Part shown: positions 47,246-56,547 of the stretch, one piece after another
How the letters are laid out: the number at the start of each line of letters is the position of its first letter
Numbering within the stretch: position 1 is the stretch's first letter
NCBI RefSeq assembly: GCF_900102025.1
Contig: NZ_FNAU01000002.1
Coordinates: 186,001-250,000, forward strand
Direction of reading: 5' to 3'
DNA length: 64,000 nucleotides
Source: Actinobaculum suis
GTDB taxonomy: Bacteria; Actinomycetota; Actinomycetes; Actinomycetales; Actinomycetaceae
The notes under the pieces: generated by a model
Databases searched by the model: none
Told to the model about the DNA's origin: nothing
What the model saw: only the letters and a program-made list of their open reading frames with translations
Program-made: the position numbers and the translations under genes

Positions 47246-48138
47246 TTTAGCCTGGACGTTCCAGGGGGCTGATTGTGGGGAGGGTAAAAACCCTCCCCAC
47301 TAGCCGGCTACCTTACTCGCGCGGAAAAACCAACAGCTACGAAAAGAAAGAGTTAGCAAAGGACTGAACCATGAAAGCTAGCCTCTAGAGAACTAGAATC
47401 ATGCGGGCTTCACTAGCCGCGCGCCGCCCTGGAAACGTGAAAAGGTGAGCGGGCCGGGCGGCGATTTTGTTTGCCGGGCGCAAGATGAGCCCGCCCCGCC
47501 TAGGGAGTGCCAGATATGGGCCGCGTAGACGGGTTTAAACACGCCTTAGACGCGCCTTAGACGCGCATAGTATGCGCTCGCACTAGTAAAGGTCATAGCG
47601 AGCGTTAAACCTCGCCATAACGCCACATACGCCCCCCCCTGGGGGTATACCCTAACTCCCTTAAGCTAGAATTTCGCCGGCGGGGAGTTAGAAAAAAGGA
47701 AAAGCGGGTTCAAACATTGTGAATATGCGCCCGCCTGCATAAATAATCGTTTCGTGTTCTACCGCCCGTAATCTGCACCAAAAACTACCGGCCAGGCCCG
47801 CGCAATGGCCCTCACCGGCGACACTGGGGAACGGCCTATGTGGTGGCACGGTGAGCGCTCGCGAACGTGCTACAGGGCGCGCCAAGAGCTGCATGAGCGG
47901 CGAAAAACTGCACACATGGAAGGTGCACAAACCTGCCTATACGCCGCTCTGGAGACTGTTCCTATAGCCGCCCGTTAGGTGGTCTGGTAGTGCCCTTATC
48001 GCGAGCGCTGGACGCATTACCGGGCCCCTGCGGTAGCCGGTGCTGGCATGACGCCTTCAATTGCAGGCAGACAGTTTTACCTTCGAGCGCCCTCAGTTGG
48101 CCGGTGCTTGTCCCCTTTTTGTCCCCTTTTGCGTGTTA
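47246..48138. other. Gene-free end of the element, candidate replication or transfer origin
   Basis: About 900 bases with no convincing gene. Repeats of ACGCGCCTTAG type (47541-47566), a short inverted pair GCGCTCGC/GCGAGCG (47574-47604), a C-run followed by CTGGGGGTATACCC (47632-47651), and an inverted repeat CTAACTCCC/GGGAGTTAG (47652-47660 and 47683-47691) followed by A-rich sequence. Such structures suit an origin, but no proof is available. Confidence 0.4.
48107..48130. other. Third copy of the GTCCCCTTTTTGTCCCC motif
   Basis: Same 24-base block as at 41246-41269 and, with one extra C, 41548-41572. Each copy has two direct TGTCCCCTTTT half-sites. Location near both attachment sites suggests arm-type binding sites of the integrase. 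Confidence 0.5.
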
Positions 48139-48141
48139 AAA

Positions 48142-48210
48142 GTTTTCCCCCGAAATCACTTTTCGTTGTGATTCCGGGGGAAAGTGGTGGTAGGCCCCGT
48201 GGGATTCGAA
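48142..48210. repeat. Right attachment repeat (attR), within tRNA-Lys 3' end and terminator
   Basis: Partner of the repeat at 41352-41419. It contains the tRNA-Lys terminator hairpin (48146-48180, stem of CCCCCGAAATCAC with GTGATTCCGGGGG, on the minus strand downstream of the tRNA) and the last 24 bases of the gene. Confidence 0.85.
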
Positions 48211-48265
48211 CCCACAACCCATGGATTAAAAGTCCAGTGCTCTAACCATTTGGAGCTAGAGGCCC
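48188..48265 (-). tRNA. tRNA-Lys (TTT), integration target
   Basis: Mature part 48191-48265 (75 nt) with CCA encoded at 48190-48188. Acceptor GGGCCTC with GGGGCCT, anticodon TTT in GACTTTTAATC, T-arm with GGTTCGAATCC. The gene is intact; the element lies directly beyond its 3' end and has restored it. Confidence 0.94.
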
Positions 48266-48654
48266 GCCTAGTAGTTTAGCGCCTGTTTACCCAGATGTGG
48301 AAAATGTGAGAGGGAGAACTTTTCATGCGGTCGCTTTCGGCCTTCCATACGTAAGCCCAGGTAGGTCGCGTAGTGCCGGAAAGTACCGCGCAGGGCTGTA
48401 AAGCTACGCGCAGGGCTGTAAAGCTACGCGCGGTGCCGTAAAGCTACGCGCGCGGTGCTGGCGACGGCGTCGGGAAACGGAAGGCGCCGCAGTGGAATAC
48501 GAAGCGACCGGTACGGCAGTTCCAGGCGAGTGTGGGGTGCCGGCTGTGGCGAAAAGTGGCCGGTAGTACGCGCGGTGCCCCGCTCCCGGGTGAGATGAGA
48601 GACAATAGAGGAGGACCGGAAAAGTAGATATAACCACAGATCTAGGAGGAAACA
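48266..48654. repeat. 389-bp gap with four 20-bp tandem repeats
   Basis: Four units of 20 bases occupy 48371-48450: two identical (CAGGGCTGTAAAGCTACGCG) at 48391-48430, flanked by diverged copies at 48371 and 48431. No gene. The promoter and the AGGAGG ribosome site of the next gene lie at its right end. Confidence 0.75.
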
Positions 48655-49284
48655 ATGGCTAAGTTCCGTAGGCCGGCACAAATCAAGCCGGAACAGCTCG
48701 AAGCGATCCAGGGCGATGGTGATGTTGCTTACAACTCTGAGCTTGCTCATACCTCTGCGCAGGCATTGCTATTCCACAGAGACGCGGAAGATGATCCGGA
48801 AGAAGCTGCGATTCGGGGGCGGGTATTGGAACTCGTCCGCGCGGAAGGCGTGGACGTGATTGCCGAATCCTGGGTGCGTTCACCGGAAGACTCTTTGCCC
48901 GGAGCTTTGTGGCGCGGCTTCCTATTGCGCGAATGGATCCGCCGCTATCCGCAAGAAGTGGAACGCCGGTGGGATTTAGCGGCCGCGGAACTGGAATCCC
49001 AGGGGGCGGACGGCAAACAAAAGCTCGATATGACGCCGCGGCCCAGCGAAGTAAAAGATGCTTGGGATAGCGTGCTTGGAGGCGAGTTCACCGGCGAGTT
49101 GGAGGAAGTGCTCGCCAAGTCGGCCCGGTTGACCAACACTTTGGGAGAAGTTGATCCGCACTGGATCAGCAATGACGAACATCCGCTGGCCACACCTGTT
49201 ACCCGCCGCGATACGGCGCTTATTCAAACCAGCCTGGAGTTCCGTGAGGCTGGCCAGCAGGCCGCGCGCGGGCTCTTGCACTAA
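48655..49284 (+). CDS. Conserved-looking hypothetical protein before mshD-ppk
   Basis: 209 residues from ATG 48655 after AGGAGG. Mainly helical and acidic, with WVRSPEDSLPGALWRGFLLREWI as the most distinctive part. No signal peptide or membrane helix. I do not recognise the family. It precedes the MshD-Ppk gene by about 50 bases in the same direction and may share its transcript. Confidence 0.7.
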   Translation: MAKFRRPAQIKPEQLEAIQGDGDVAYNSELAHTSAQALLFHRDAEDDPEEAAIRGRVLELVRAEGVDVIAESWVRSPEDSLPGALWRGFLLREWIRRYPQEVERRWDLAAAELESQGADGKQKLDMTPRPSEVKDAWDSVLGGEFTGELEEVLAKSARLTNTLGEVDPHWISNDEHPLATPVTRRDTALIQTSLEFREAGQQAARGLLH

Positions 49285-49335
49285 AACTTTGCACTCAAAC
49301 TGAAAACTATGAAAAATTAGAACGAGGAAGCACTT

Positions 49336-52300
49336 ATGGAAGTTGTATCCGGTCCGCTAACCGCACAGTCCGCGGAAACCCTGCAACGCATCGCCCACGC
49401 CGCAGAAGTGGCAGACGGCACGGCGCCCTTCGATGAACAGACCCTGCTAGACGTGGCCGCCGGGGCCAGTTCTTCCAAAGTGTGGCAGGTAGGGGAGCCG
49501 GCGGTGGGTATCGCCCATCGCGGCCGCAATAACACCGTGGAATTGGCGGTATTACCGCAAGCTCGCGGCACCGGCGTGGGTACGGCCCTGTTGCGGGCCG
49601 CTGCCCGGGATGGGGAAACAGATTTTTGGGCGCATGGCGATTTGCCGGCCGCCCAGTACCTGGCCGAAAAAGAAGGTCTGCTTCCCGGCCGCGAGCTGCT
49701 GGTGTTGGAACGTAGCGTGGGAGAAGAAAATCCGGCGCCCGAACCCGGCGAGATCCCCGGCGTCGTTATTTCCACTTTCGATCCAGACGTAGATTTTGCG
49801 GCCCTGGTACAACTCAACGCCACCGCTTTTGCTACCCACCCCGAACAGGGGGCTTTGCAGGCCGCGGATTTCCGGGCGCGCATGCGCGAACCGTGGTTCT
49901 CCCCGGAATTGTTGCTCGTGGCTAAAACCGAGGGCACCATGATCGGTTTCCTCTGGCTCAAACCACAAGAAGTGGCGACGCCGCAAGGGGCTGGCACCGG
50001 CGCTGGCCCCGAGGGCGAAACCGTAACCAGCGCCAATAGCAGCATCGAAACCGGAACCGCACCGGATAGTTCCCTGGAGATTTATGTGCTCGGCGTGGAT
50101 CCGGAATATGCGGGCCGCGGTTTGGGTACCGAGCTCACGCACCGGGCGCTACTAGTGGCACAAAACCGCGGTTTTGAAAAAGTCATCTTGTATGTGGATG
50201 GGGAAAACGAGGCGGCCGTCCGCGTGTACGAAAAGGCCGGCTTCCACCAGGCGCAACGCCACGTTTTGTATCACGTGCCGCTAACGGCATCTTTGAGTGC
50301 CGCACGCGGCGCCAGCCCCGCCACGGCGGCAGATGTGGCCAAAATGACGGAAGTTAGGGCGCCGGAAGCATCGGAAGCTAGGGCGCCGGAAACACTGGGA
50401 ACGGCACGGCCGGAAGCGTCGGTGCCAGATAACGTCTCGTCAGAAGGTGCAGCTCAGCAAACCGCTCCGGAAACCGCGTCGGAAACCGCGCCGGAAACCG
50501 CGCCGGAAAATACCGTGGAAACCGTTGCGGAAGCAGTAGCGGCCGCAGCCGCGCAGGCGGCCGCGGCGCAGCCGGAAGATAGTTTCCATGTGGCGGCCCG
50601 GCTCGGTTCGCCGGTTTCCACCAAATCGCTCACGCAAATGGCGAAGGAAGCGCGCGCGGAAGCCAAGCGCGCGGCCAAAGCTCCGGAAGAGTCCAAACTC
50701 CCGCAGGGCCGGTTTGCGGATCGTGAACTTTCCTGGTTGGCCTTCAATGAGCGCGTGCTCGAACAGAGCGAGGATCAAAGCTTGCCGCTTTTGGAACGCG
50801 CCTGGTTCCTCTCCATTTTCTCTTCCAACTTGGACGAATTCTTCATGGTGCGAGTGGCCGGCCTGAAGCGCCGCATTCGCTCCGGCATCGCCGTCACCGC
50901 CGCTTCCGGGCTTACCCCGCGGCAAGTGATGAACGGGATCGAAGAACGCACGCACGAACTCACGGCTCGGCATGCCCGCGTCTTTCTAGACGACGTCGCC
51001 CCCAAACTTGCCGACCAAGGAATTCGTATCACGCGGTGGCACGAGCTCGGAAAAACCGAAAAGAAACAATTCTCGCGGTTCTTCAAATCCAATATTTTCC
51101 CGGTGCTCACCCCACTCGCCGTCGACCCTTCCCACCCGTTCCCGTACATTTCCGGGCTTTCGCTCAACCTGGCGGTACGCGTGGAAGACGGTTCCGGCGC
51201 CACTATGTTCGCGCGCGTGAAAGTACCCGATATTCTCCCGCGGTTCATTGCGTTAGACCCGCAAGGTAACGTTTACCGCGCCGAAACGATCCCCGCAGAA
51301 CCGGAAGAAGAACTCCGTTTCTTGCCGCTCGAGGAACTCATCGGGGAACATTTAGGCGAACTTTTCCCGGGTATGCAAGTGAAGGATTACTCTACTTTCC
51401 GGGTCACCCGTAACGAAGATCTAGAGGTAGAGGAAGACGACGCCGAAAACCTGCTTACCGCACTCGAAAAAGAGCTCATGAAACGCCGTTTTGGGCCCGT
51501 AGTGCGCCTGGAAGTGGACGAAAATATGGCGCCGGAAGTACTCCAGTTCCTCATGTCCGAAATGGATATTGGGGAAAGTGATGTTTACCGGTTGCCCGCC
51601 CCGCTCGATCTGACCAGCTTGGATTTGTTTCACAGCTTGGATCGGCCAGCCCTCAAATACCCGAAATACGTACCGGTCACGCCGGTGGGGCTCACCGATG
51701 CGGAATCGGCGCAATCGGCGAATCTTTTCAAAAAGATCCGGCAAGGGGAAGTGCTCGTCCAACACCCCTACGAATCATTTTCCACCTCGGTGCAAGCCTT
51801 CATCGCGCAAGCTGCCGCCGATCCGAAAGTGCTCGCCATCAAACAAACCCTGTACCGTACTTCGGGGGATTCTCCGATCATTGATTCGCTTATTCAAGCG
51901 GCACAGGCCGGCAAACAGGTTTTGGCGATCGTAGAAATCAAGGCTCGGTTTGATGAAGAACGCAATATTGGGTGGGCGCGCAAACTCGAACGCGCCGGCG
52001 TCCACGTGGTCTACGGGATGGTGGGCCTGAAAACCCATTGCAAACTGTGCCTCGTGGTACGCCAAGAAGGAGCCATATTGCGCAGGTACTGCCACGTGGG
52101 AACCGGGAACTATAACCCGAAAACTGCGCGTGGCTACGAAGATCTAGGGCTTTTCACTTGCGACCGCAACGTGGGCCAAGATCTCACCCGCCTCTTCAAC
52201 CAGCTCTCCGGCTATGCCCCCGCCGCCACTTTCCACAGGCTGCTCGTGGCCCCCACCGGGATCCGCGCCGGCCTGGTGGAAAGAATCGAAAAGGAAATTG

Positions 52301-52809
52301 CGAACAAAAACGCTGGCAAACCCGCCTGGATCAAAATCAAATGCAATTCGATCATTGATGAAACCATGATCGACGCCCTCTACCGGGCCTCCCAAGCCGG
52401 CGTACCGGTATGGATCCAAGTCCGCGGCATTTGCGGGGTGCGGGCCGGCATCCCCGGCCTTTCCGAAAACATTCGGGTCCGTTCCATCCTGGGCCGATAC
52501 CTGGAACACTCGCGCATCTATGCGTTCTGCAACGACGGCGATACGGACGTATGGATCGGTTCGGCCGACCTCATGCACCGCAACCTGGACCGTCGCGTAG
52601 AAGCCCTCATAAAAATCGTGGTGCCCGAACAAATCGAACGGGTCGTTGAACTTATCGACGTGGCCATGGCCGATTCCACCAGTTCCTGGCGGCTCGGCCC
52701 AGACGGGTGGGTGCGGCACAACCGCACCGCAAAAGGCCGGCCGCTCGTGGACATCCAAGATCTCCTCATGCGGCAGGCCCGCTCCAAAGTAGCGGGGTCG
52801 CAAAACTAG
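49336..52809 (+). CDS. Fusion of mycothiol synthase MshD and polyphosphate kinase Ppk1
   Basis: One unbroken frame of 1,157 residues. Residues 1-315 are MshD-like with two GNAT domains: acetyl-CoA motif [10 protein letters not shown] in the first and [18 protein letters not shown] with [19 protein letters not shown] in the second. They would acetylate Cys-GlcN-Ins to mycothiol. Residues 315-450 are an Ala/Glu/Thr/Pro repeat linker. From 455 on is Ppk1: [34 protein letters not shown], the phospho-histidine in KTHCKLC (His901) and the second conserved His in LEHSR (His1058). It makes polyphosphate from ATP. No internal start with a good ribosome site is seen near the junction, so a real fusion is likely. 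Confidence 0.88.
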   Translation: MEVVSGPLTAQSAETLQRIAHAAEVADGTAPFDEQTLLDVAAGASSSKVWQVGEPAVGIAHRGRNNTVELAVLPQARGTGVGTALLRAAARDGETDFWAHGDLPAAQYLAEKEGLLPGRELLVLERSVGEENPAPEPGEIPGVVISTFDPDVDFAALVQLNATAFATHPEQGALQAADFRARMREPWFSPELLLVAKTEGTMIGFLWLKPQEVATPQGAGTGAGPEGETVTSANSSIETGTAPDSSLEIYVLGVDPEYAGRGLGTELTHRALLVAQNRGFEKVILYVDGENEAAVRVYEKAGFHQAQRHVLYHVPLTASLSAARGASPATAADVAKMTEVRAPEASEARAPETLGTARPEASVPDNVSSEGAAQQTAPETASETAPETAPENTVETVAEAVAAAAAQAAAAQPEDSFHVAARLGSPVSTKSLTQMAKEARAEAKRAAKAPEESKLPQGRFADRELSWLAFNERVLEQSEDQSLPLLERAWFLSIFSSNLDEFFMVRVAGLKRRIRSGIAVTAASGLTPRQVMNGIEERTHELTARHARVFLDDVAPKLADQGIRITRWHELGKTEKKQFSRFFKSNIFPVLTPLAVDPSHPFPYISGLSLNLAVRVEDGSGATMFARVKVPDILPRFIALDPQGNVYRAETIPAEPEEELRFLPLEELIGEHLGELFPGMQVKDYSTFRVTRNEDLEVEEDDAENLLTALEKELMKRRFGPVVRLEVDENMAPEVLQFLMSEMDIGESDVYRLPAPLDLTSLDLFHSLDRPALKYPKYVPVTPVGLTDAESAQSANLFKKIRQGEVLVQHPYESFSTSVQAFIAQAAADPKVLAIKQTLYRTSGDSPIIDSLIQAAQAGKQVLAIVEIKARFDEERNIGWARKLERAGVHVVYGMVGLKTHCKLCLVVRQEGAILRRYCHVGTGNYNPKTARGYEDLGLFTCDRNVGQDLTRLFNQLSGYAPAATFHRLLVAPTGIRAGLVERIEKEIANKNAGKPAWIKIKCNSIIDETMIDALYRASQAGVPVWIQVRGICGVRAGIPGLSENIRVRSILGRYLEHSRIYAFCNDGDTDVWIGSADLMHRNLDRRVEALIKIVVPEQIERVVELIDVAMADSTSSWRLGPDGWVRHNRTAKGRPLVDIQDLLMRQARSKVAGSQN

Positions 52810-52896
52810 AGGCCGGCTACCGGAACCGCTAGTTGGTTTTTTGAAAGCAAACGTAGCGAACAGTAGGTTTTCGAAGCAGCGTAGCGAAAGGCAATA

Positions 52897-54081
52897 ATGA
52901 GCAAAGAGAAGCGGGCCGGCGGGTGCGTTATATGGCGCCTGCGCCCGAACAAGGCAGACGCTAGTGACGCTATGAAACCGCGCGATACCGGTAGCGGTAA
53001 GAAAGGTACCTGCGGCGGGAAAAAATCCGGTGATACCGGGAAAGGTACCAGCGGCAGCGGAAAAAGCGCCGGTGGTACGGGTAAAAATACCGGTAGCGCC
53101 GGGAAAGTGCGGGTGGACGACGTCGAAATACTCCTCGTTGACTTGGGCAAACCGTGGGGGTGGATGTTCCCGGTAGCGGTGCGCGGCAAACGCGAAGGCG
53201 CTCGCGACGCCGCGGTGCGTGCCGCCGCCGAATTTGCCGGTTTCGACGCCGCCCTCGCCCAGCCACTGCAAAGCTCCTACCTGAAGGGGCCGGGCGGAAA
53301 ACCGGGAATGCGGATCTCTTTCTGGTTGGCACAAGAACTGCAACCCGGTCATCCGGCCCTGGCTTTACGCAAAGGCCAAAAACGCTACCGCAAACACAGC
53401 AAAGCTCGCCCGCATCGCTGGGTGGGACTGGCGGAAGCCGCAGAAATCCTCGGTGCCGGCCCGCACACTAAACCACTCGCCAAACTGGCCGTGAAGGTAG
53501 CCAAAATCCAAAAACACGGGGAGTTGAACACGCGCGCCGTGCTTTTTGTGCGCCACGCGCGGGCCCGGAAACGATCCGTGTGGAAAGGTCCGGAAGATAC
53601 GCGCCCGCTCACCCCGCAAGGGGCGGAAAGAGCCGCAGAGATCGCCTATGACCTGTCAAATTATGGGATTACCTGGTTGGTTTCTTCCCCGTGGAAACGG
53701 TGTGTGGATACGCTCTATCCGTATGCGCGGTGGACGGGGTTGAAGATCGAAACCGCGCCGGAACTTACCGAAGCTGCCTATGCCAAAGATCCCAAACGGG
53801 CCGCGCAAACCATTCATGATTTCCTTGTCTCTTCGCAATCCCCCGCCGCCGTTTCTTTGCACCGGCCCACGCTGCCGGGCGTACTGGAAGAAGCTGGCCT
53901 GCATGCGCGGGGGAGCGTCAAAAAGCGCATCCCCAAAAAAGATCCCTACCTGAAAACCGGAGAAATTCTGGCCTTGCACATGATGGGTTCCACCGCGGTA
54001 GCAGCAGAAAAATTCCGGCCGATCTCCCTGGAATACCGCACGGCCGCTGATTTGCGGCCCGCTGCCGCGCTCAAACGGTAG
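52897..54081 (+). CDS. MutT1-like protein: degraded Nudix domain plus histidine phosphatase
   Basis: 394 residues. The order matches mycobacterial MutT1, which also neighbours ppk: an N-terminal Nudix domain (about 10-200) and a C-terminal SixA-like phosphatase (about 205-394). The Nudix box reads GKREGARDAAVRAAAEFAGF: of the catalytic glutamates in REUxEExG only one remains and the upstream Glu is Arg, so hydrolysis is unlikely. The first strand is followed by a Gly/Ser/Lys/Thr repeat insert (GKGTSGSGK type). The phosphatase keeps FVRHARA, SSPWKRCVDT, ELTE and a later His in SLHRPTLP. Confidence 0.82.
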   Translation: MSKEKRAGGCVIWRLRPNKADASDAMKPRDTGSGKKGTCGGKKSGDTGKGTSGSGKSAGGTGKNTGSAGKVRVDDVEILLVDLGKPWGWMFPVAVRGKREGARDAAVRAAAEFAGFDAALAQPLQSSYLKGPGGKPGMRISFWLAQELQPGHPALALRKGQKRYRKHSKARPHRWVGLAEAAEILGAGPHTKPLAKLAVKVAKIQKHGELNTRAVLFVRHARARKRSVWKGPEDTRPLTPQGAERAAEIAYDLSNYGITWLVSSPWKRCVDTLYPYARWTGLKIETAPELTEAAYAKDPKRAAQTIHDFLVSSQSPAAVSLHRPTLPGVLEEAGLHARGSVKKRIPKKDPYLKTGEILALHMMGSTAVAAEKFRPISLEYRTAADLRPAAALKR

Positions 54082-54141
54082 CGCGGGCGCAGGAACCCGC
54101 CGCGGAAACTGAAAACTACCTGTGATCGACCAGACAGGCTA

Positions 54142-54163
54142 GTTAACCTCCCGTTTACCTTAA
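54142..54163 (+). promoter_or_regulatory. PHO-box-like direct repeat upstream of pstS
   Basis: Two adjacent 11-base units, GTTAACCTCCC and GTTTACCTTAA, match the spacing and core of actinobacterial PhoP boxes (GTTCACC-type repeats every 11 bases). They lie 84 bases before the pstS start. This predicts phosphate-starvation induction of pstSCAB. Confidence 0.65.
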
Positions 54164-54246
54164 ATGTCTGGAGCCGTTACCCGAGCTTTTTAGCCTGAAC
54201 GCAGTGAGCGCGAAACGGGCGCTCCCTGGCATACAAGGACACAACT

Positions 54247-55380
54247 GTGAAGATTAAGAAGTTTACGGCACTTGCTGCCGCCTCTGCCCTCGCTTTTACC
54301 CTGACCGCTTGCGGAGGGGACGCAAATAGCGGAAATAAGACCACGGAATCGGCCACCACGGAGGCCGCTACCAATAATGCTGGCAGCTCCGATTCGGGCA
54401 TTTCCGGAACCATTAACGGTTCGGGTGCTTCCTCGCAGGTAAATGCCCAGCAGGCCTGGCGGGATGCTTTCGTGCAGAAGAACAGCGGCGCTACCGTCAA
54501 CTACGAACCGACGGGTTCCGGTACCGGGCGCGAACAGTTCCTCACCGGAAAGGTGGCCTATGCCGGCACCGATTCCATTTTTGATGAAGAAGAGCTCGCC
54601 AAGGTGGGCCAGGGTAGCCAGTGCGCCAGCGATGTGCTGATCGAACTGCCGGTTTACATTTCCCCGATCGCCGTGGCTTACAACCTGCCCGGCGTAGATA
54701 ACCTCAACCTCACTGGGGAAACCGTTGCCAAGATTTTCAAGGGCGAGATCAAGAAGTGGAATGACGCGGCTATTGCCGAAACGAACCAGGGTGTAAACCT
54801 GCCCGATCTCGATATCATTCCCGTCAACCGTTCCGATGATTCCGGTACTTCCAAGAACTTCCAGGGCTACCTGCAGGAAGCCGCTCCCGATGTGTGGACG
54901 GACAAGCCTTCTGACACCTGGCCCATCACCGGTACCCAGTCCGCGCAGCAAACGTCCGGCGTCGTCAACCTGGTGAAGACCACCGAAGGTGCCATCACGT
55001 ACGCCGACTATTCGCAGATCGGTGATCTCAAGGCTGCCAAGCTGCAGGTCGGCTCTGATTTCGTAGGCCCCACTCCGGAAGCTGCCGCCGCGATTGTGGA
55101 CGGTTCCCCGGCAACTGAAGACGCTACCGATACGCGCCTGACCGTGGACCTCAAGCGTGACGGTTCCATCGAAGATGCCTACCCGGCCGTTATGATTTCC
55201 TACCTGGTGGCATGCCAGGATTACAAGGACGCATCGGTGGGCTCCTTGGTGAAGGAATTCTTCACTTACGTGGTTTCTGCGGAAGGGCAGGAACGTGCCG
55301 CCTCCGCGAAGGGTGGTAACGCTCCGATTTCGGACGCACTGCGTAAGGAAGCCGAAGCCGCAATCGCCAAGATCAAGTAA
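54247..55380 (+). CDS. pstS: Phosphate ABC transporter binding lipoprotein PstS
   Basis: 377 residues from GTG 54247 after AAGGA. Lipoprotein signal with LTAC and Cys22 as the lipidation site. Phosphate-binding motifs: GSGASSQVNAQQAW, PTGSGTGREQFL, and RSDDSGTSKNFQGYL. It captures phosphate at the surface for PstCAB. It is the first gene of pstSCAB behind a PHO-box-like site. Confidence 0.95.
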   Translation: MKIKKFTALAAASALAFTLTACGGDANSGNKTTESATTEAATNNAGSSDSGISGTINGSGASSQVNAQQAWRDAFVQKNSGATVNYEPTGSGTGREQFLTGKVAYAGTDSIFDEEELAKVGQGSQCASDVLIELPVYISPIAVAYNLPGVDNLNLTGETVAKIFKGEIKKWNDAAIAETNQGVNLPDLDIIPVNRSDDSGTSKNFQGYLQEAAPDVWTDKPSDTWPITGTQSAQQTSGVVNLVKTTEGAITYADYSQIGDLKAAKLQVGSDFVGPTPEAAAAIVDGSPATEDATDTRLTVDLKRDGSIEDAYPAVMISYLVACQDYKDASVGSLVKEFFTYVVSAEGQERAASAKGGNAPISDALRKEAEAAIAKIK

Positions 55381-55424
55381 CACGTGCGAAACTAGGCGAA
55401 ACAACGAGCGAATAGCGCAAGTTG

Positions 55425-56537
55425 ATGGCAAAAGTTGATAAAACTACCGGGGAGGTTCCGGCGGCAACGCCTGTAGCCTCCCCGCAGGCCGAAAATACAG
55501 CAGTGGAAACGCCGAAAACCTCCGCGCTTACTTTCGGCTCTCGGCGCGCGCGTGGCCGCGCTGATGCTTCCTTCAAAGGACTGGCTTACGGAGCCGGCGT
55601 CCTGATTATTTTGATCCTGGGTGCCGTTTTCGTATTCCTCCTCGCCCAGTCTTACCCGGCTTACCTGGCCTCTGCCGAAGAAATTACAGACGCCGCTTCC
55701 TTCACGAAGGGCCTGAATTTCTGGCAGTATGCCGGCGCCTCCCTGTTCGGAACGATCCTCGCATCCGTTATCGCCCTGGCGATCGCGGTGCCGCTTTCCA
55801 TCGGGATCGCGCTGTTTATTTCCCACTATGCTTCCCGGCGTTTTGCGGCCGGGCTCGGATACGTGATCGACCTGTTGGCGGCGATCCCTTCCGTAGTTTT
55901 CGGGCTGTGGGGTATGCAAACGCTAGAGCCGGCCTTACGGCCAATTTTCAAGTGGATCGACGGCGCACTTGGACCAATCCTGCAATGGTGGGTGGACTAT
56001 GTGCCGCTTATGGGAGAAGAAAACGGGCTCGCCCAGTTTGACTGGTGGCCCTTGCAACCCGACCTCGTACACTTCGTACCTCCGGCCCGTAACGTACTCA
56101 TGGGCGGGCTGGTACTCGCAATCATGGTGATCCCGATTATCACCTCGCTGTGCCGGGAAGTTTTCTTGCAAACGCCCACGCTGCTCGAAGAAGCTGCTTT
56201 GGGCCTCGGCGCTACCCGCTGGGAAATGATCAAGATGACGGTACTGCCCATGGGCCGTTCCGGCATTACTTCCGCATCGATGCTCGGTTTGGGCCGCGCA
56301 CTAGGAGAAACCATGGCTTTGCTCATGGTGCTCTCCCCGGGGCTCAACGTGAACTTCAACCTCATGGCACCCGGGCAACATTCCACGATCGCTTCCCAGA
56401 TTGCCTTGAACTTCCCGGAAGCCGGCCCCGGCCTGCCCAGCCAGGTACTAGTGGGTATCGGTTTCATCCTGTTTATTTTGACCTTCGTGGTCAACTGGGC
56501 CGCGCGGCGCATCGTTGCCGCCAGCGCCGTGAAATAA
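55425..56537 (+). CDS. pstC: Phosphate ABC transporter permease PstC
   Basis: About 370 residues; ATG 55425 follows an in-frame TTG by one codon. Six helices after a 45-residue cytoplasmic head. The EAA loop is EEAALGLGATRWEMIKMTVLPMG. Typical PstC features include AIPSVVFGLWG. It forms the channel with PstA. Confidence 0.94.
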   Translation: MAKVDKTTGEVPAATPVASPQAENTAVETPKTSALTFGSRRARGRADASFKGLAYGAGVLIILILGAVFVFLLAQSYPAYLASAEEITDAASFTKGLNFWQYAGASLFGTILASVIALAIAVPLSIGIALFISHYASRRFAAGLGYVIDLLAAIPSVVFGLWGMQTLEPALRPIFKWIDGALGPILQWWVDYVPLMGEENGLAQFDWWPLQPDLVHFVPPARNVLMGGLVLAIMVIPIITSLCREVFLQTPTLLEEAALGLGATRWEMIKMTVLPMGRSGITSASMLGLGRALGETMALLMVLSPGLNVNFNLMAPGQHSTIASQIALNFPEAGPGLPSQVLVGIGFILFILTFVVNWAARRIVAASAVK

Positions 56538-56547
56538 GGAGGCAGGC

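Larger units (their letters stand above)
41396..48210. mobile_element. 6.8-kb integrative element in tRNA-Lys
   Basis: Bounded by 24-bp identical ends of the tRNA-Lys gene. Genes in order: tyrosine integrase, two unknowns, an excisionase-like protein, a 74-residue unknown, a prim-pol, a RepA-like ATPase and a small zinc protein, then about 900 gene-free bases. All run rightward. There is no FtsK/TraSA translocase, relaxase, terminase or capsid gene, so it is not an obvious actinomycete ICE or a complete prophage. It resembles a replicating satellite or mobilisable island (inference). Confidence 0.85.
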
